Program-made: the position numbers and the translations under genes
Notes under the pieces: model-generated
What the model saw: the letters and a program-made list of their open reading frames with translations, nothing else
The model's database searches: none
What the model was told of the DNA's origin: nothing
Assembly: GCA_034401135.1 (NCBI GenBank)
Contig: JAWZSP010000007.1
Location: 1,922,001-1,986,000 of the forward strand
Direction: 5' to 3'
From: Volutella citrinella
Taxonomy: Eukaryota; Ascomycota; Sordariomycetes; Hypocreales; Nectriaceae
DNA: 64,000 nt
Shown here: positions 43,814 through 53,869 of the stretch, piece by piece
Layout of the letters: each line of letters starts with the position of its first letter
Numbering within the stretch: position 1 is the first letter of the stretch

Positions 43814-46119
43814 ATGATGCGTGCCACCAACACCATGCTCCCCAGACTTTGTCTCTTTGTTGGCATATTGCACCAGTGAGTCATGGTTGCAGGGAGACTG
43901 CCCTGGGTGGAACTGGATAATGGATGCTAATGATCGATACAGCTGCGTGGCCAATCCACATCCGAGACATGACCCCATACTCGCCAAAAAGGAGGTCCCT
44001 ACGGTTGACTACGACTATGTAGTCGTTGGCTCAGGGCCGGGAGGAGGTCCTACTGCTGCCAATCTCGCCGAGGCGGGCTATAAGGGTACGTTGGAGATCT
44101 TTTTGCTGTTTTACAACTCGTGAAATCCGCTGACAAGTTGTTCAAACACAGTCTTGCTCATTGACGCGGGCGGAGACTCTGGGGCAGATCTGATTGAGAC
44201 CGTGCCGGCCATGTTCGCCTACTCTACCCAGTTCAAGGACACACAATGGGACTTCTACGTGTCCCGTAGCCAGGACCCTGCCGTGCAGGCAAAGACTCGG
44301 CTCAACAGCTACAGGCTAGCCAACGGCTCCGTCTACACGGGAACCGATCCTCCAGCCGGCGCCACCACCCTGGGGGCACTTTATCCTCGAGCAGGCACAC
44401 TGGGCGGCTGCTCCCGGCACAACGCGATCGTCACGATCAGGGCGTTTGACAGCGACTGGGACACAATCGCTGAGGCGACGGGCGACAGCACATGGAAGGC
44501 CAGCACCTTCCAGAAGTACTTTAAGAAGATTGAGCGGTGCAACTACCTTCCAAACTCTGTAGCTGGGCATGGATTCACCGGTTGGCTATGGACCGAGTTG
44601 TCCCCAATCTTCACGGCCATAACGGACTTCAAAGCCATCAGCATCATCTTGTCTGCGGCTTCGGCAATGGGCATTGGGTACGTACTAGATCGTCCTCTGG
44701 GTGGCTTCTCATGGATTTTCCAAGACCGGGGCTGACGACAAATAGCTGGATACCGAGTCTGATCTGGACCGTCGCGGGAGTGTCCCAGGTCCTCCTGCGA
44801 GACATCAACGTCCCGGGAAAGACAATCGCCCAGGGCCTCTACCAGGTGCCGCTCTCTATGAAGAATGCCGTGCGAGGGGGCGCACGCGACCGCATCATGC
44901 AGATTGCGCAGGCCACCAACTCGGATGGATCCAGGAAGTATCACCTCGACATCAAGCTCGACACGCTGGTCACCAAGATTCGATTCGACTGGAGCGGCTC
45001 AGTGCCCCGAGCCACAGGCGTCGAGTATCTGGAGGGAAAGAGCCTCTACCGAGCCGATCCAAGATGGGGGAATAGCAAGGTCCATGGCACAGGAACTGTG
45101 AACGCTCGCAGTGAAGTCATCATCGCAGGCGGTGTGTTCAACACGCCCCAACTTCTAATGCTGAGCGGCATTGGTCCGAGCAATGAGCTTAGGAAGCACG
45201 GGATTCCGGTCGTTGTTGACCTGCCTGGTGTTGGTAAGAATCTGCGCGGTAAGTGACACCACGTTGTCCATCGTTGTTTTAAGCATGGAACTACCATTTT
45301 TCTACGAGCCATCCTCTCTAACTGGCATTGGACGTAGATCATATTGAAGTCTCCACCATCAGCGAAGCTTCCTCGGACTTCTCTGTTCTAAAGGGCTGCA
45401 CCTTCATGCAAGGATATCCAAATGTCCCAGACCCCTGCCTTGAGAGATATCTGAAGAACAAGGACGCAACTTCCAAGGGCATATACGCAAGCAGCGGTGT
45501 CACTGCTGGCGTGGTCATCCGGACTTCTGCTGCCGACCAGATCGATCCAGACATTTGGATCTACGGAGGCCCGATCAACTTCCCCGGCTTCTTCCCTGGA
45601 TGGGCCAACGTCTCGCTCGGCGATGCTCACCACTGGACATGGATATCTCTCAAAGCCAGCACGAAGAACAGAGCCGGCACAGTGGCTCTCGCAAGCCGTG
45701 ACCCGCGAGACGTCCCCATCATCGACTTCAACACGTTCGAAGACGAGGCATCGGCATCACAGGACCTGCAGGCCTTGTATGAGGGCATCTCCTTTTCTCG
45801 CCGCGCCATGGACAACTTGATCCCCCTTGATGGCACGTTCAAGGAGACGTTCCCCGGAAGAGACGTCAAGTCCGAGCAACAAGTCAAGGAGTTTGTCCGC
45901 ACGCAGAGTTACGGCCATCACGCCTGCTGTACAGCAGCGATTGGAGGCGACGACGACGTCAACGCGGTGCTTGACTCCAGCTTTCGAGTGCGCGGAACCA
46001 AAGGCCTCCGCGTCGTAGATGCAAGCTCGCTCCCATTCCAACCGGGTGTCTTTATTGTCTTGCCAATCTACCTCATTGCGGAAAAGGCATCCGCTAGTAT
46101 CTTGGCCGATGCTGTCTAG
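43814..46119 (+). CDS. Secreted GMC oxidoreductase (FAD-dependent)
   Basis: A 671-aa flavoenzyme of the glucose-methanol-choline family that oxidises an alcohol. Exons: 43814-43875, 43943-44085, 44152-44677, 44746-45248, 45338-46119. A short signal peptide is likely ([13 protein letters not shown]). The FAD dinucleotide fold is [20 protein letters not shown] near 47. The second GMC signature is [15 protein letters not shown], and a third landmark is [17 protein letters not shown]. The C-terminal catalytic region reads [13 protein letters not shown], then [28 protein letters not shown]. The GCSRHNA variant points to a fungal clade often annotated as choline-dehydrogenase-like. Two adjacent ATGs (43814, 43817) precede the same signal. 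Introns are 67, 66, 68 and 89 nt. It is the last gene of the accessory block. Confidence 0.88.
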
Positions 46120-46491
46120 GGAGGGTCAACCAACCTTGGCTCAACTGATTCTCTTCGCCTGTCACGGATCCCGGCTCATTTTAGATAGCAAAGATAACTT
46201 CGTTTAGGAACCAAGCTTTCATATCATCGATTTGGACGGTTGACGTCTAGGCTCTCAGTGCCCGATGTGATGATTCAACTAATAATTTTGGTATTTTTGC
46301 TGAGTATGGAGAGTGCATAATCTCTAAAATACATTCTGGGTAAAGCTAAAACGTATTGGTATCGGTGGACAAAGGAAAAAGAGACGAGTGAAACGCCACG
46401 TCCGTTGGTATCATGCAAGCCAAAGCCAATTCAAGCCGCGAAAACAATTACTGCTTCTCCTCATTCCCCAATCATAAAACCTTCATCATAC
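46120..46491. other. Convergent intergenic region
   Basis: 372 bp, AT-rich, between the convergent stops of the GMC and flotillin genes. No gene is recognised. Confidence 0.45.
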
Positions 46492-48045
46492 TTAGGCTCC
46501 GTTGGCCTTGGCCTTTCCCTCGTTGTTCACGGCCTGCATCCCGGCGTTGAGGCGGCCAAACTGCCACTCGGGGAGGGTAATGCCAGTCTGATCGTTGATA
46601 GTAGTCATCATGGGTGGAAGCATCTGGTAGACGTTGCGCATAGTCTCGGTTGGGTCGTTGGAGCCATCTCCGGCCTTGCCAGTGTTCCAGACGCTGATCT
46701 TGGGGCTCATGCCGCGGACGGCCTCGGCGTTGGCCTTGGCCATCTGGACGTAGGTGCCGTTCTCGATCATCATGTACTGTAGGAGGCCAGCAGGGCCGCC
46801 GAATGCGGTGCTCATCTTGGCGTAAGCGTCCGCCATAGCGGCGACACCTTCAGCCTTGCGGAGAGCGAGGGCGAGCTCAGCATCGGCCTGCTTCAATGCC
46901 GCGTAGTTGGAGGCATCGGCGTCGTTGCGAGTCTTGTATGTCTTGGCATCAGTGGACTTTGTGGTCTGGAAGAACTCGGCCTCAGCATGGGCTTCAGCTG
47001 AAACCTTGGTCTGGTAGGCAGTAGCATCGGCCTTGCGCTGTTCAGCTTCCTGGTTGGCCTTTGCGGCCGCTTCAATCTCGTACGCATCTGCGTCTGCGGC
47101 TTGCTGCTTGCTCTCACGAGCGATGGTGGCCTTGACGACATCCCTGGCTCGGAGTCGTTCCACCTCAGCGGCGGCACGCTTCAACTCAACCTCACGCTTC
47201 AAGTCTTCGTCCTTGGACTCCAAAGTACGCTTGGCAGTCGTGCGGGCAATCTCGACATCCCGGTTGAGAGCAGCTCGCTGTGTGTCGAGATGGGCCTCGG
47301 CCTGGGCGCGCTCGATGTCACGCTCAGTTTTCTGTACTGCTGTCTCGGCATTGATCTTTGCAATCTCCCGCTCCTGCTCACCCTTCCTCTTGGCCTCTCC
47401 GACGTTACCACGAAGCTGGGCTTCGGCAACGTCGATTCGAGCCTGATTTGTCGCTCCCTCGTGGGCCTTGCGGGAGAGAGAGGCAAAGTATACTGAGTCT
47501 GGGGCATCCTTGAGTTCCTTGACGTTGGCGTTGTAAATCTTGAGGCCAAACTGAGAAAGTTCGCCTTGGATGTTGCGGAAAATTCGCTTTTTGAAGACCT
47601 CCCTCTCCTGGAAGATCTCTTCCATGGTCATGCTGGAGACCAGGACACGGGTCTCACCTTCGATAATGCCCTTGACGATGTTCTCAACATGCATCCGCTG
47701 GTCCGCCTTGTGGCTCGAGTCAGAGTCGGCCAACAGCATGGCATACTTCATCAGGGCGTCCCCGCGGTCTTCCTCGTGGGCAGCGGGCTCCTCGCCGTGC
47801 ACATCGTGCGAGTTGGCTCCGCGCTGGTTGACATCAGGACCGACAGTGAAGACAACGGGCAGAGAGAATTGGAGCTTCTCCTTTGTCATGGCCCGCAGGT
47901 CCATGGCATAGTCATGAGGTTGGACCGAGAAGCGGGTGCATCGTTGGAAAGGCCAGACCCATGCGGCTTTGGTGATCTTCACGGTATGAATGCTCATACC
48001 AGTGATGGCCAGATACTCATCTGGGGCGGAGATGCGGTAAGTCAT
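46492..48045 (-). CDS. Flotillin-like SPFH/band 7 protein
   Basis: A single-exon 517-aa membrane-associated scaffold. The N-terminal SPFH domain covers about residues 1-200 (EYLAITGMSIHTVKITK, WPFQRCTRFSVQP, KYAMLLADSD, HVENIVKGIIEGETRVLVSSMTMEEIF, ELSQFGLKIYNANVKEL). From about 205 to 400 follows a long Glu/Ala/Lys/Arg heptad-rich coiled coil with many EA repeats, the flotillin signature. The C-terminal ~90 residues are globular (MIENGTYVQMAKANAEAVRGM, ISVWNTG). Flotillins form oligomers at sterol-rich membrane domains. No transmembrane helix is seen; attachment would be by acylation or hairpin insertion. Two Cys-poor ends and the length agree with fungal flotillins. Confidence 0.92.
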   Translation of the reverse strand: MTYRISAPDEYLAITGMSIHTVKITKAAWVWPFQRCTRFSVQPHDYAMDLRAMTKEKLQFSLPVVFTVGPDVNQRGANSHDVHGEEPAAHEEDRGDALMKYAMLLADSDSSHKADQRMHVENIVKGIIEGETRVLVSSMTMEEIFQEREVFKKRIFRNIQGELSQFGLKIYNANVKELKDAPDSVYFASLSRKAHEGATNQARIDVAEAQLRGNVGEAKRKGEQEREIAKINAETAVQKTERDIERAQAEAHLDTQRAALNRDVEIARTTAKRTLESKDEDLKREVELKRAAAEVERLRARDVVKATIARESKQQAADADAYEIEAAAKANQEAEQRKADATAYQTKVSAEAHAEAEFFQTTKSTDAKTYKTRNDADASNYAALKQADAELALALRKAEGVAAMADAYAKMSTAFGGPAGLLQYMMIENGTYVQMAKANAEAVRGMSPKISVWNTGKAGDGSNDPTETMRNVYQMLPPMMTTINDQTGITLPEWQFGRLNAGMQAVNNEGKAKANGA

Positions 48046-49659
48046 CTTGGCGGTTGTGATGGGGGAGACTGAAGATTAAAGTGATGCGGCGAAGTGAGAG
48101 ACTGAGGTGCGTTGCGTTGACGCGTTGCTGTTGGCCAAGTGCAGGGAGTGGTGTTGATAGACTATTGATGAATCCGAGTGACCGCCAAAGGATGTGGACT
48201 GATATCACTTGGTTGATAGATGGAGTGACGGAAGGAGAGGGTTGATCAGATGGAGGAAGATAGAGGCCGTATTTATGCCCAAGGGCGATTGGCCAAGCTA
48301 ATGCAACCTGTCTGGAACACACAGCATGCACCGTCGCTGCCTGCCTCGCGAGGCGGACCGGACATGCTGTGTTTGGGACCTAATGGTGCCTTGCATTCGG
48401 ATGTCTGGGGGAGGTGCCTCCGCCGCACCCTTGCTGTTTGGTGGTGGCAGTGCAGTTTGGCACTGGCAGTCACTGCTAGTGGAGGAGATGCATCACTGCC
48501 AACAACGTTCCAGAAGGGTGCCGAGTCCGGCTAGCGGCATTATCGCCTGCGCTTGGCTGAGTCACATGGGGCATGGTTGAGTGAGGCTCATCAGGGTCGA
48601 ATCGGTCCTTGCTCCTTTTGGCTACCGGGATGCTCAATACCAAACGATGTTAGACATTCGATGCGGTCGGCATTCGGCACTGATGCGGGAGACTTGATGC
48701 TTGGCCGCTGGGCGTTGGATGATCACTGCACCTTGGGGTTACAGATTCCCCGCACGTCGCATTGCATACCTCAATAAGGATGACCCAGCAGGATTAAGGT
48801 ATTGTTGCCCTTGATGCCGGCAATCCAGGGCAATCACAGGCAATAATCACCCAATCGATTCCGTCGTATTGAATGCATGCGAGGGCAAACAGCGCATTCT
48901 GCGTTTGCGCCTCGCATGTATCCATCAAATCATATGCACTCACACTGAGGTTGGCAGGGCCAAGCACTCAGCTGGCGCCCAGTTACAGTGCTCTCCACCA
49001 TCAGGTGCCGATCGTGGCGATGGGGCAGTGGTCCACTAAACAGGTGCCTAGAGTCCTAGGGCACGTGCGCTGCATTGCCCAACCTTTGCATAGGTAGCGG
49101 CGGGTGGCAGACTTGGCGCTTGCACTCTATAACCCAACACCATTATCCCTAAATCCCTTCCCTTAGGTACTTAGACTTACAGAGAGGCCTCGCCCGAAAG
49201 CTTCGCCTGGTACATCATCATCACTAGCACCAGCGGCGATTCATCAGCATAGCCCTGCTTACATCGGGCGGAACTGGCAGCGGATTTACTTCGACTTTCC
49301 AGTCCAGGGGTGGACCAATCCCTGTGCGGCGCCGTCCGTGAGCACCACAGGTGAGGCAAATGAGGAGACTCTAGCACCTCAGCTGCTGCTCCGCCACGTT
49401 GGGCGAACCATCCAACCCAACAAGACATTTCCGCTTGCGCCTGCCAAGGCTCGTGACATTTTGGCCGAGAATTCCGTCCATAACCGGCATTTCCCATCTC
49501 GGTCACTGGATAAGGGAAACGAGGCAGACCAGCGGATGTCGGGCCTATCGTTCGTCCATCGAAACAGCTCGCTCGCCTTGACTCTACAAGTCCCTTCCAT
49601 CCCGAGTGTTGTTCTGAACTGCCTGAGATCCGACACAGCATTCACTTGTATTTCACAGG
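48046..49659. other. Intergenic region, no supported gene
   Basis: 1.6 kb between the divergent flotillin and PPxY-protein genes. The first ~200 bp are the flotillin leader. Frames at 48250-48534, 48873-49097 and 49177-49641 lack recognisable domains, and the last overlaps the leader of the next gene antisense. A CACGTG core occurs near 49060. Confidence 0.45.
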
Positions 49660-50475
49660 ATGGAGAAATCAACTCAAATGGACGAGCTCTACGAGGAGCA
49701 ACCGCCAGCCTATGAAGAGCCCTCGGCGTCGTCGGCTCCCATCCCCTCCTTGTTCGCGCTGCATCTGAGAGACCTCCCCCATCGCATCCTCTCCGCCCAG
49801 TCAGCACGGCACTCGACAAGAGCACAGCGCGATAGCGAGATTCTAGCTCTGCTCGTGCCTGAGGTCGAGGGGCTCTTAAACACCATCGCCACCATGGAGC
49901 CCCTGCCCAGGTTGATGGAGATGACGATAGTTCCTGCAAACGCCGTCGGCGACGACTGGAAGTTCAGCGATGAGGGCAGCTTGCGCCCTGTCGTCAAGGT
50001 GCGAGAGGACACCAAAGAGAAGAGCCGCTCCCAGACACCACCTCGACCGGGGCAGAGCTCTGAGGAGCGAGGGTTCGACGAGTTCGGCTGGTGGGAAGAC
50101 GACGACGATAGCAAGCAGGTGCGCCGAGACGTCCTCTGGTGGGACGACTTGGACTCGGCCGCCCGACTCGCCAAGTACCTACAACCGCAAGCGCCAAAAC
50201 CGACTCCAAAACCCCTGATCTCCATGCCTGAGATATCCAGGTCACAGACGGGCACTTCTGACTCCGGCAGGTCAGGCAGATGGGGCCTCTTTAAGAAAGC
50301 CGACCCTCCGCCCCCGCCTCCTCCCGTAGTCCCGCCGCCACGAGCCGAGAAAGAGGAGGACGTGACCATGACAGTGAGGCCAGAAGAGGTCACCTTCAGG
50401 AGGCAGAGTGAGATGGGCATCTGGGAGAGCAAGACTGGCTGGGGCATCATTGTTCGCGTGAGGATTAGGCGTTGA
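49660..50475 (+). CDS. Conserved fungal protein of unknown function with a PPxY motif
   Basis: A single-exon 271-aa protein. PPAY at residues 15-18 near the N-terminus is a WW-domain ligand of the kind bound by Nedd4/Rsp5 ubiquitin ligases. A helical segment at 30-75 (LFALHLRDLPHRILSAQSARHS, RDSEILALLVPEVEGLL) is followed by a beta-like part (EMTIVPANAVGDDWKF). Two Trp/Asp boxes come next (GWWEDDDD, LWWDDLDS), then an eight-residue proline run and a basic end. No known domain is recognised. The composition argues for a soluble adaptor rather than an enzyme. The ATG at 49660 opens the conserved N-terminus. It is convergent with palA. Confidence 0.75.
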   Translation: MEKSTQMDELYEEQPPAYEEPSASSAPIPSLFALHLRDLPHRILSAQSARHSTRAQRDSEILALLVPEVEGLLNTIATMEPLPRLMEMTIVPANAVGDDWKFSDEGSLRPVVKVREDTKEKSRSQTPPRPGQSSEERGFDEFGWWEDDDDSKQVRRDVLWWDDLDSAARLAKYLQPQAPKPTPKPLISMPEISRSQTGTSDSGRSGRWGLFKKADPPPPPPPVVPPPRAEKEEDVTMTVRPEEVTFRRQSEMGIWESKTGWGIIVRVRIRR

Positions 50476-50787
50476 TTCCGCTCATCCATGGGTCCATGTT
50501 TGGAGATGTGATGTCTTGTAGCTTTGTGCTGGCGAACACTACTCGCGCCTTATATCAATCCTGTCAACCTCATCTCATGATTCCGCTCGCTCTACCCTAA
50601 ATGAGACTTCAGGAAGCTGCTGGCCCCCGGAATACTCTATCAAGCAAGACATTTGCTACTCTAGCTGATCATCTCATCCGAGTCTTTGAACATTTATAGC
50701 TCTAGTTTGACGAAACGATCGGATATCCCACGGTGTTCCAAGCTGATGGCCCGGAGTGCTGGCGCTATCACTCGTGTCTCTATTGAG
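50476..50787. other. Convergent intergenic region
   Basis: 312 bp of 3' flanks between two convergent genes. Nothing else is recognised. Confidence 0.45.
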
Positions 50788-53529
50788 CTACCCAAAGCGA
50801 ATCCCCGAGTTGGGATTCCATGTCCCGGAACCCTGTCCCTGACCAGATGACCCGCCTGGTGGCGCGAACTTGATGGCCATGTTCGGGCTGAAGAGCCCTC
50901 CTGTGGGAGGCTGCACCGGCCGTGGCTGTTGGACCTCCTCGCCCGCCGCCCAGGACTGAATGCTAGCTTCGGCCGGGCTCTGCACCTGCTGAGGCCTGGG
51001 AGGAGCATGGCTGTTTGCATAAGCGGCTTGCTGTTCATGATATACCGATTGAGGAGCCTGAGCCGGGGCAGCCTGGTGTGAAATGTTGAGATGTGACAGC
51101 GAGGGCATGCTGATTTCTCTGCTGCGTGTTAGTCCTTGCCCAACTAGTAGAATAAAATATGACAGGAACGTACTCTTCCAGTGCCCGTGCCTCCATCCGC
51201 CGCTGCGCAACCCAGCCTCGCACCACGTCTCGGAAATTTTGGCCTACAATCTTGTTGAGATCGTTGTAGAACTTTCGGCCCACCTCGAGATTGTTGACAA
51301 TCTCCTTATACTTGAAGTAGGCGTTGTCGAGGCGCTGCAGTGCCTGTTCGCGCTCGCGGTGGCCACGGTCGCCAAGCTGTCGCTTTTGCGACTCGAACTC
51401 GCGGTTGATGCGCTCAACGTCTGCCAAGATGCGATCCTGGTCCTCCATCTCCTTGTCCAACAGCTGAAGCTCCGGCTCGTACTTTTCATCCAGACGCTTC
51501 TCAAAGAAATCCTCAAAGTGGGCGGGTACCAGCGCTGTTGTCGGGTAAGTCCGCTCAAGTCGTGCCGCTTCCTTGAGAATTTCAGGCTTAATGTCGTCGC
51601 GTCTGGCATTATCCCGGAGGCTTTCGACCTTCTTCCTTCGCCTACTCTCCAAGCGTAAGACGTCGTTGTAGGCGCCTCGCAGCCGCCCGATGACTGGGCG
51701 CAGGGCCTCAGGGAGGTCTACGCGCCGGCTGGATGGAACATTGTCCATCAAGCCACGATCGGGCCCAGAGAGCAACACAAGGAGGTCTTGGACGCTGGCA
51801 AACTTCTCCCGAACCAAGGCATCGCTGCTTGTGCTACTTGCAAAGTATCCCTCGATTTCATCCCCATGTGCCCAGAGCTTGGAGCCCTGGGGGTCTTGTC
51901 GACTCTCAGGCCGGTTCCACCTTTCCGTGCCAAATCTGCGTCGAAATCGCTGATCCTCCTCCTCCTCTGAAACTAGAGCAGCCTTGCCCTCTTCGAGAAG
52001 CTCTCGGTCGGCCGCTCGAAGCTTTTCGATATCCGCCATGGTTTTCTGCACCCGACCAATAGCATCAGCCTGCCTAATTTCTTCGGCGTGTTGAACGAGG
52101 CTCGGGGGAAGGCCCAGAGGCTTCTCGAGTGCTTGCAGCGACCCTGGTAGCCCCAAAGAGGCCAATATGCCATGGACCTTTTCTGTCAAGTTTTCCAACT
52201 CTTGAATGATGTTCTGGTTTACCAATCTATCACGTCGTTCCTCATAAATAGAGATCGCTACATGTACTGAGAATGGCACTAATCGCGAGAACAGGGCTGG
52301 TCCGAACTCTGCGCGGTCGCCGAAATAGTCGTATGGGTTTGCGACCTGAGGGGGAGTGCGGGCGATGGCCATATTGGCACGATCGAGTATTTTGAGCTCC
52401 GACTTGGGTGGTACAACATCTGGACACTGTTAGCAAAGGGATTAGAGCCGTGGATTCCGAGAAAATCATACTAAGGTAGATGATGTCATTGTCCTTTTCA
52501 GCCCTCTTCAAGTCTTCCTCCACTCTGCGCATCAATCCTTGCAAGTCATCGACGACAGTCTTGCTTATCGCGCCGCTTTTTGCTTCACGGATGCCTTCAG
52601 AAACACAAGATACTGCGTCCTTCAGACGAGCGATCTCCTCCCCGTACTTGCGCTTCTCCAAGCAGTCGCAGGCGGCACGGTATTGGGCGGCGGCGGCGAA
52701 GTGGTGCTGCTTGGCGCTCATGTGGTGAATCCAAGCGCTGCTGATGGCTTCGCTTTGAATGGCAGCGTCGCCGGCAAGGCCATAGAGGTCGGAGACACGA
52801 GCAGCGAGCTTGGCGATTGAGGCATCCTTGTAGCCATCCATGACGGCCTTTTGCCAGAAGCATTCTTGGCTCTGTGCCAGCAGGAGCTGGACAAGCGACT
52901 CGAGGGTGTTGGCGTCCATGTCTTCGGGCGGGTCAGACATGCGAAGTTCAGGCAATACATTCTCCTTCATGTGGGAGAGTACTCCAGCGGCCATGGAGAA
53001 GTAGTTTGCAGCAGTCTTGAGGCCATCAGTATTTCCACGAGGTGTATTGAGGGCAAGTTGAGAGTAGAGGCCTGCGAGGTTGAAGAGAATATTCATGAGC
53101 TCGTATTTGAGATTGTTCCGCACCATCGGCCGTTCCGTGTTGTATCCGAGGGCAGGATACCAGGTGAACTCGGCGCCAATCTGAGGGGTCAGCACACACA
53201 GCGTTGAGATGCGGCGCCAAACACTCACATCGAGGGGAAACTTGCCGCTGATCCAAACAAGTTGGGCAGCATATGTCTGTAGCTTCTTGATGCCGCTCGG
53301 GTGCGGCTCACGGACGTTCACGGCATCCTTGCGTAGGGTATCGATGACATCAAGGTCACTCTTGAACATGTCAGGGTGCTGGTCATACTTGGTGTTGATG
53401 TACTGGCGGATCGTCGAGGCGAGCGACAGCTGTGTCGACTTTCGGAATGGTAGCGCAAGGACATTTCCAGAGCTGCTCGAGGTTAGCAAGCGCTTCGATG
53501 AGAGTTATTCGCAATACAGACGTCGCCAT
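50788..53529 (-). CDS. palA: pH-response regulator PalA/Rim20 (BRO1-domain protein)
   Basis: An 847-aa ESCRT-associated adaptor that, in the ambient-pH pathway, bridges Vps32/Snf7 on endosomes to the PacC/Rim101 factor and its PalB/Rim13 protease. Exons in coding order: 53529-53522, 53475-53229, 53180-52472, 52419-51174, 51121-50788. The BRO1 domain (about 1-370) has LALPFRKS, YDQHPDMFKSDLDVI, EPHPSGIKKLQTYAAQLVW and FTWYPALGYNTERP. Next comes the coiled-coil V domain that binds YPxL motifs (helical, charged, about 400-735), then a Pro/Gln-rich tail. The BRO1-V-tail layout and length match PalA rather than Bro1/Vps31. The first exon is only 8 nt (donor GTCTGT, 46-nt intron) and is the least certain part: the downstream frame has no suitable ATG, but M-A-T then SSGNVLALPF fits the family N-terminus. 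Confidence 0.9.
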
Positions 53530-53869
53530 GGCTGCGGTGCCGAAACGTTCTCAAATTTATTATGGGGGAGCTTTTGGTGGAGGGTGGAATACAGTAGCTC
53601 CTGCAATGACTTCATCAGAGCCCAGCGCCACGTTGGCGGGGCATTAAGGCGGGACGGCTGATGACTAAGCTCAGCCACTAAATCGAAAACGAAACGCTCT
53701 ATTTGGTTCTACTGAAGGGGTATATGAATCGCCGTCATCTATAATACCTACAATGCAATAGTTACCTATTAGTTTCAGCCGAATCAAAGGCCCCTCTGCA
53801 TCCTTGAAAGAAACGAGAAAAGCAAGCCCATCTCGTTCTCAACTCCAAAACACCAATGCAAAACAAAGA
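53530..53869. other. Short intergenic region
   Basis: 340 bp with the palA 5' flank and the 3' flank of the glycosyltransferase gene. No gene is recognised. Confidence 0.4.

Noticed and set aside
48873..49641. Small frames upstream of the PPxY protein as an extra gene
   Set aside because: Both strands open in low-complexity sequence, no domain and no splice-supported extension.
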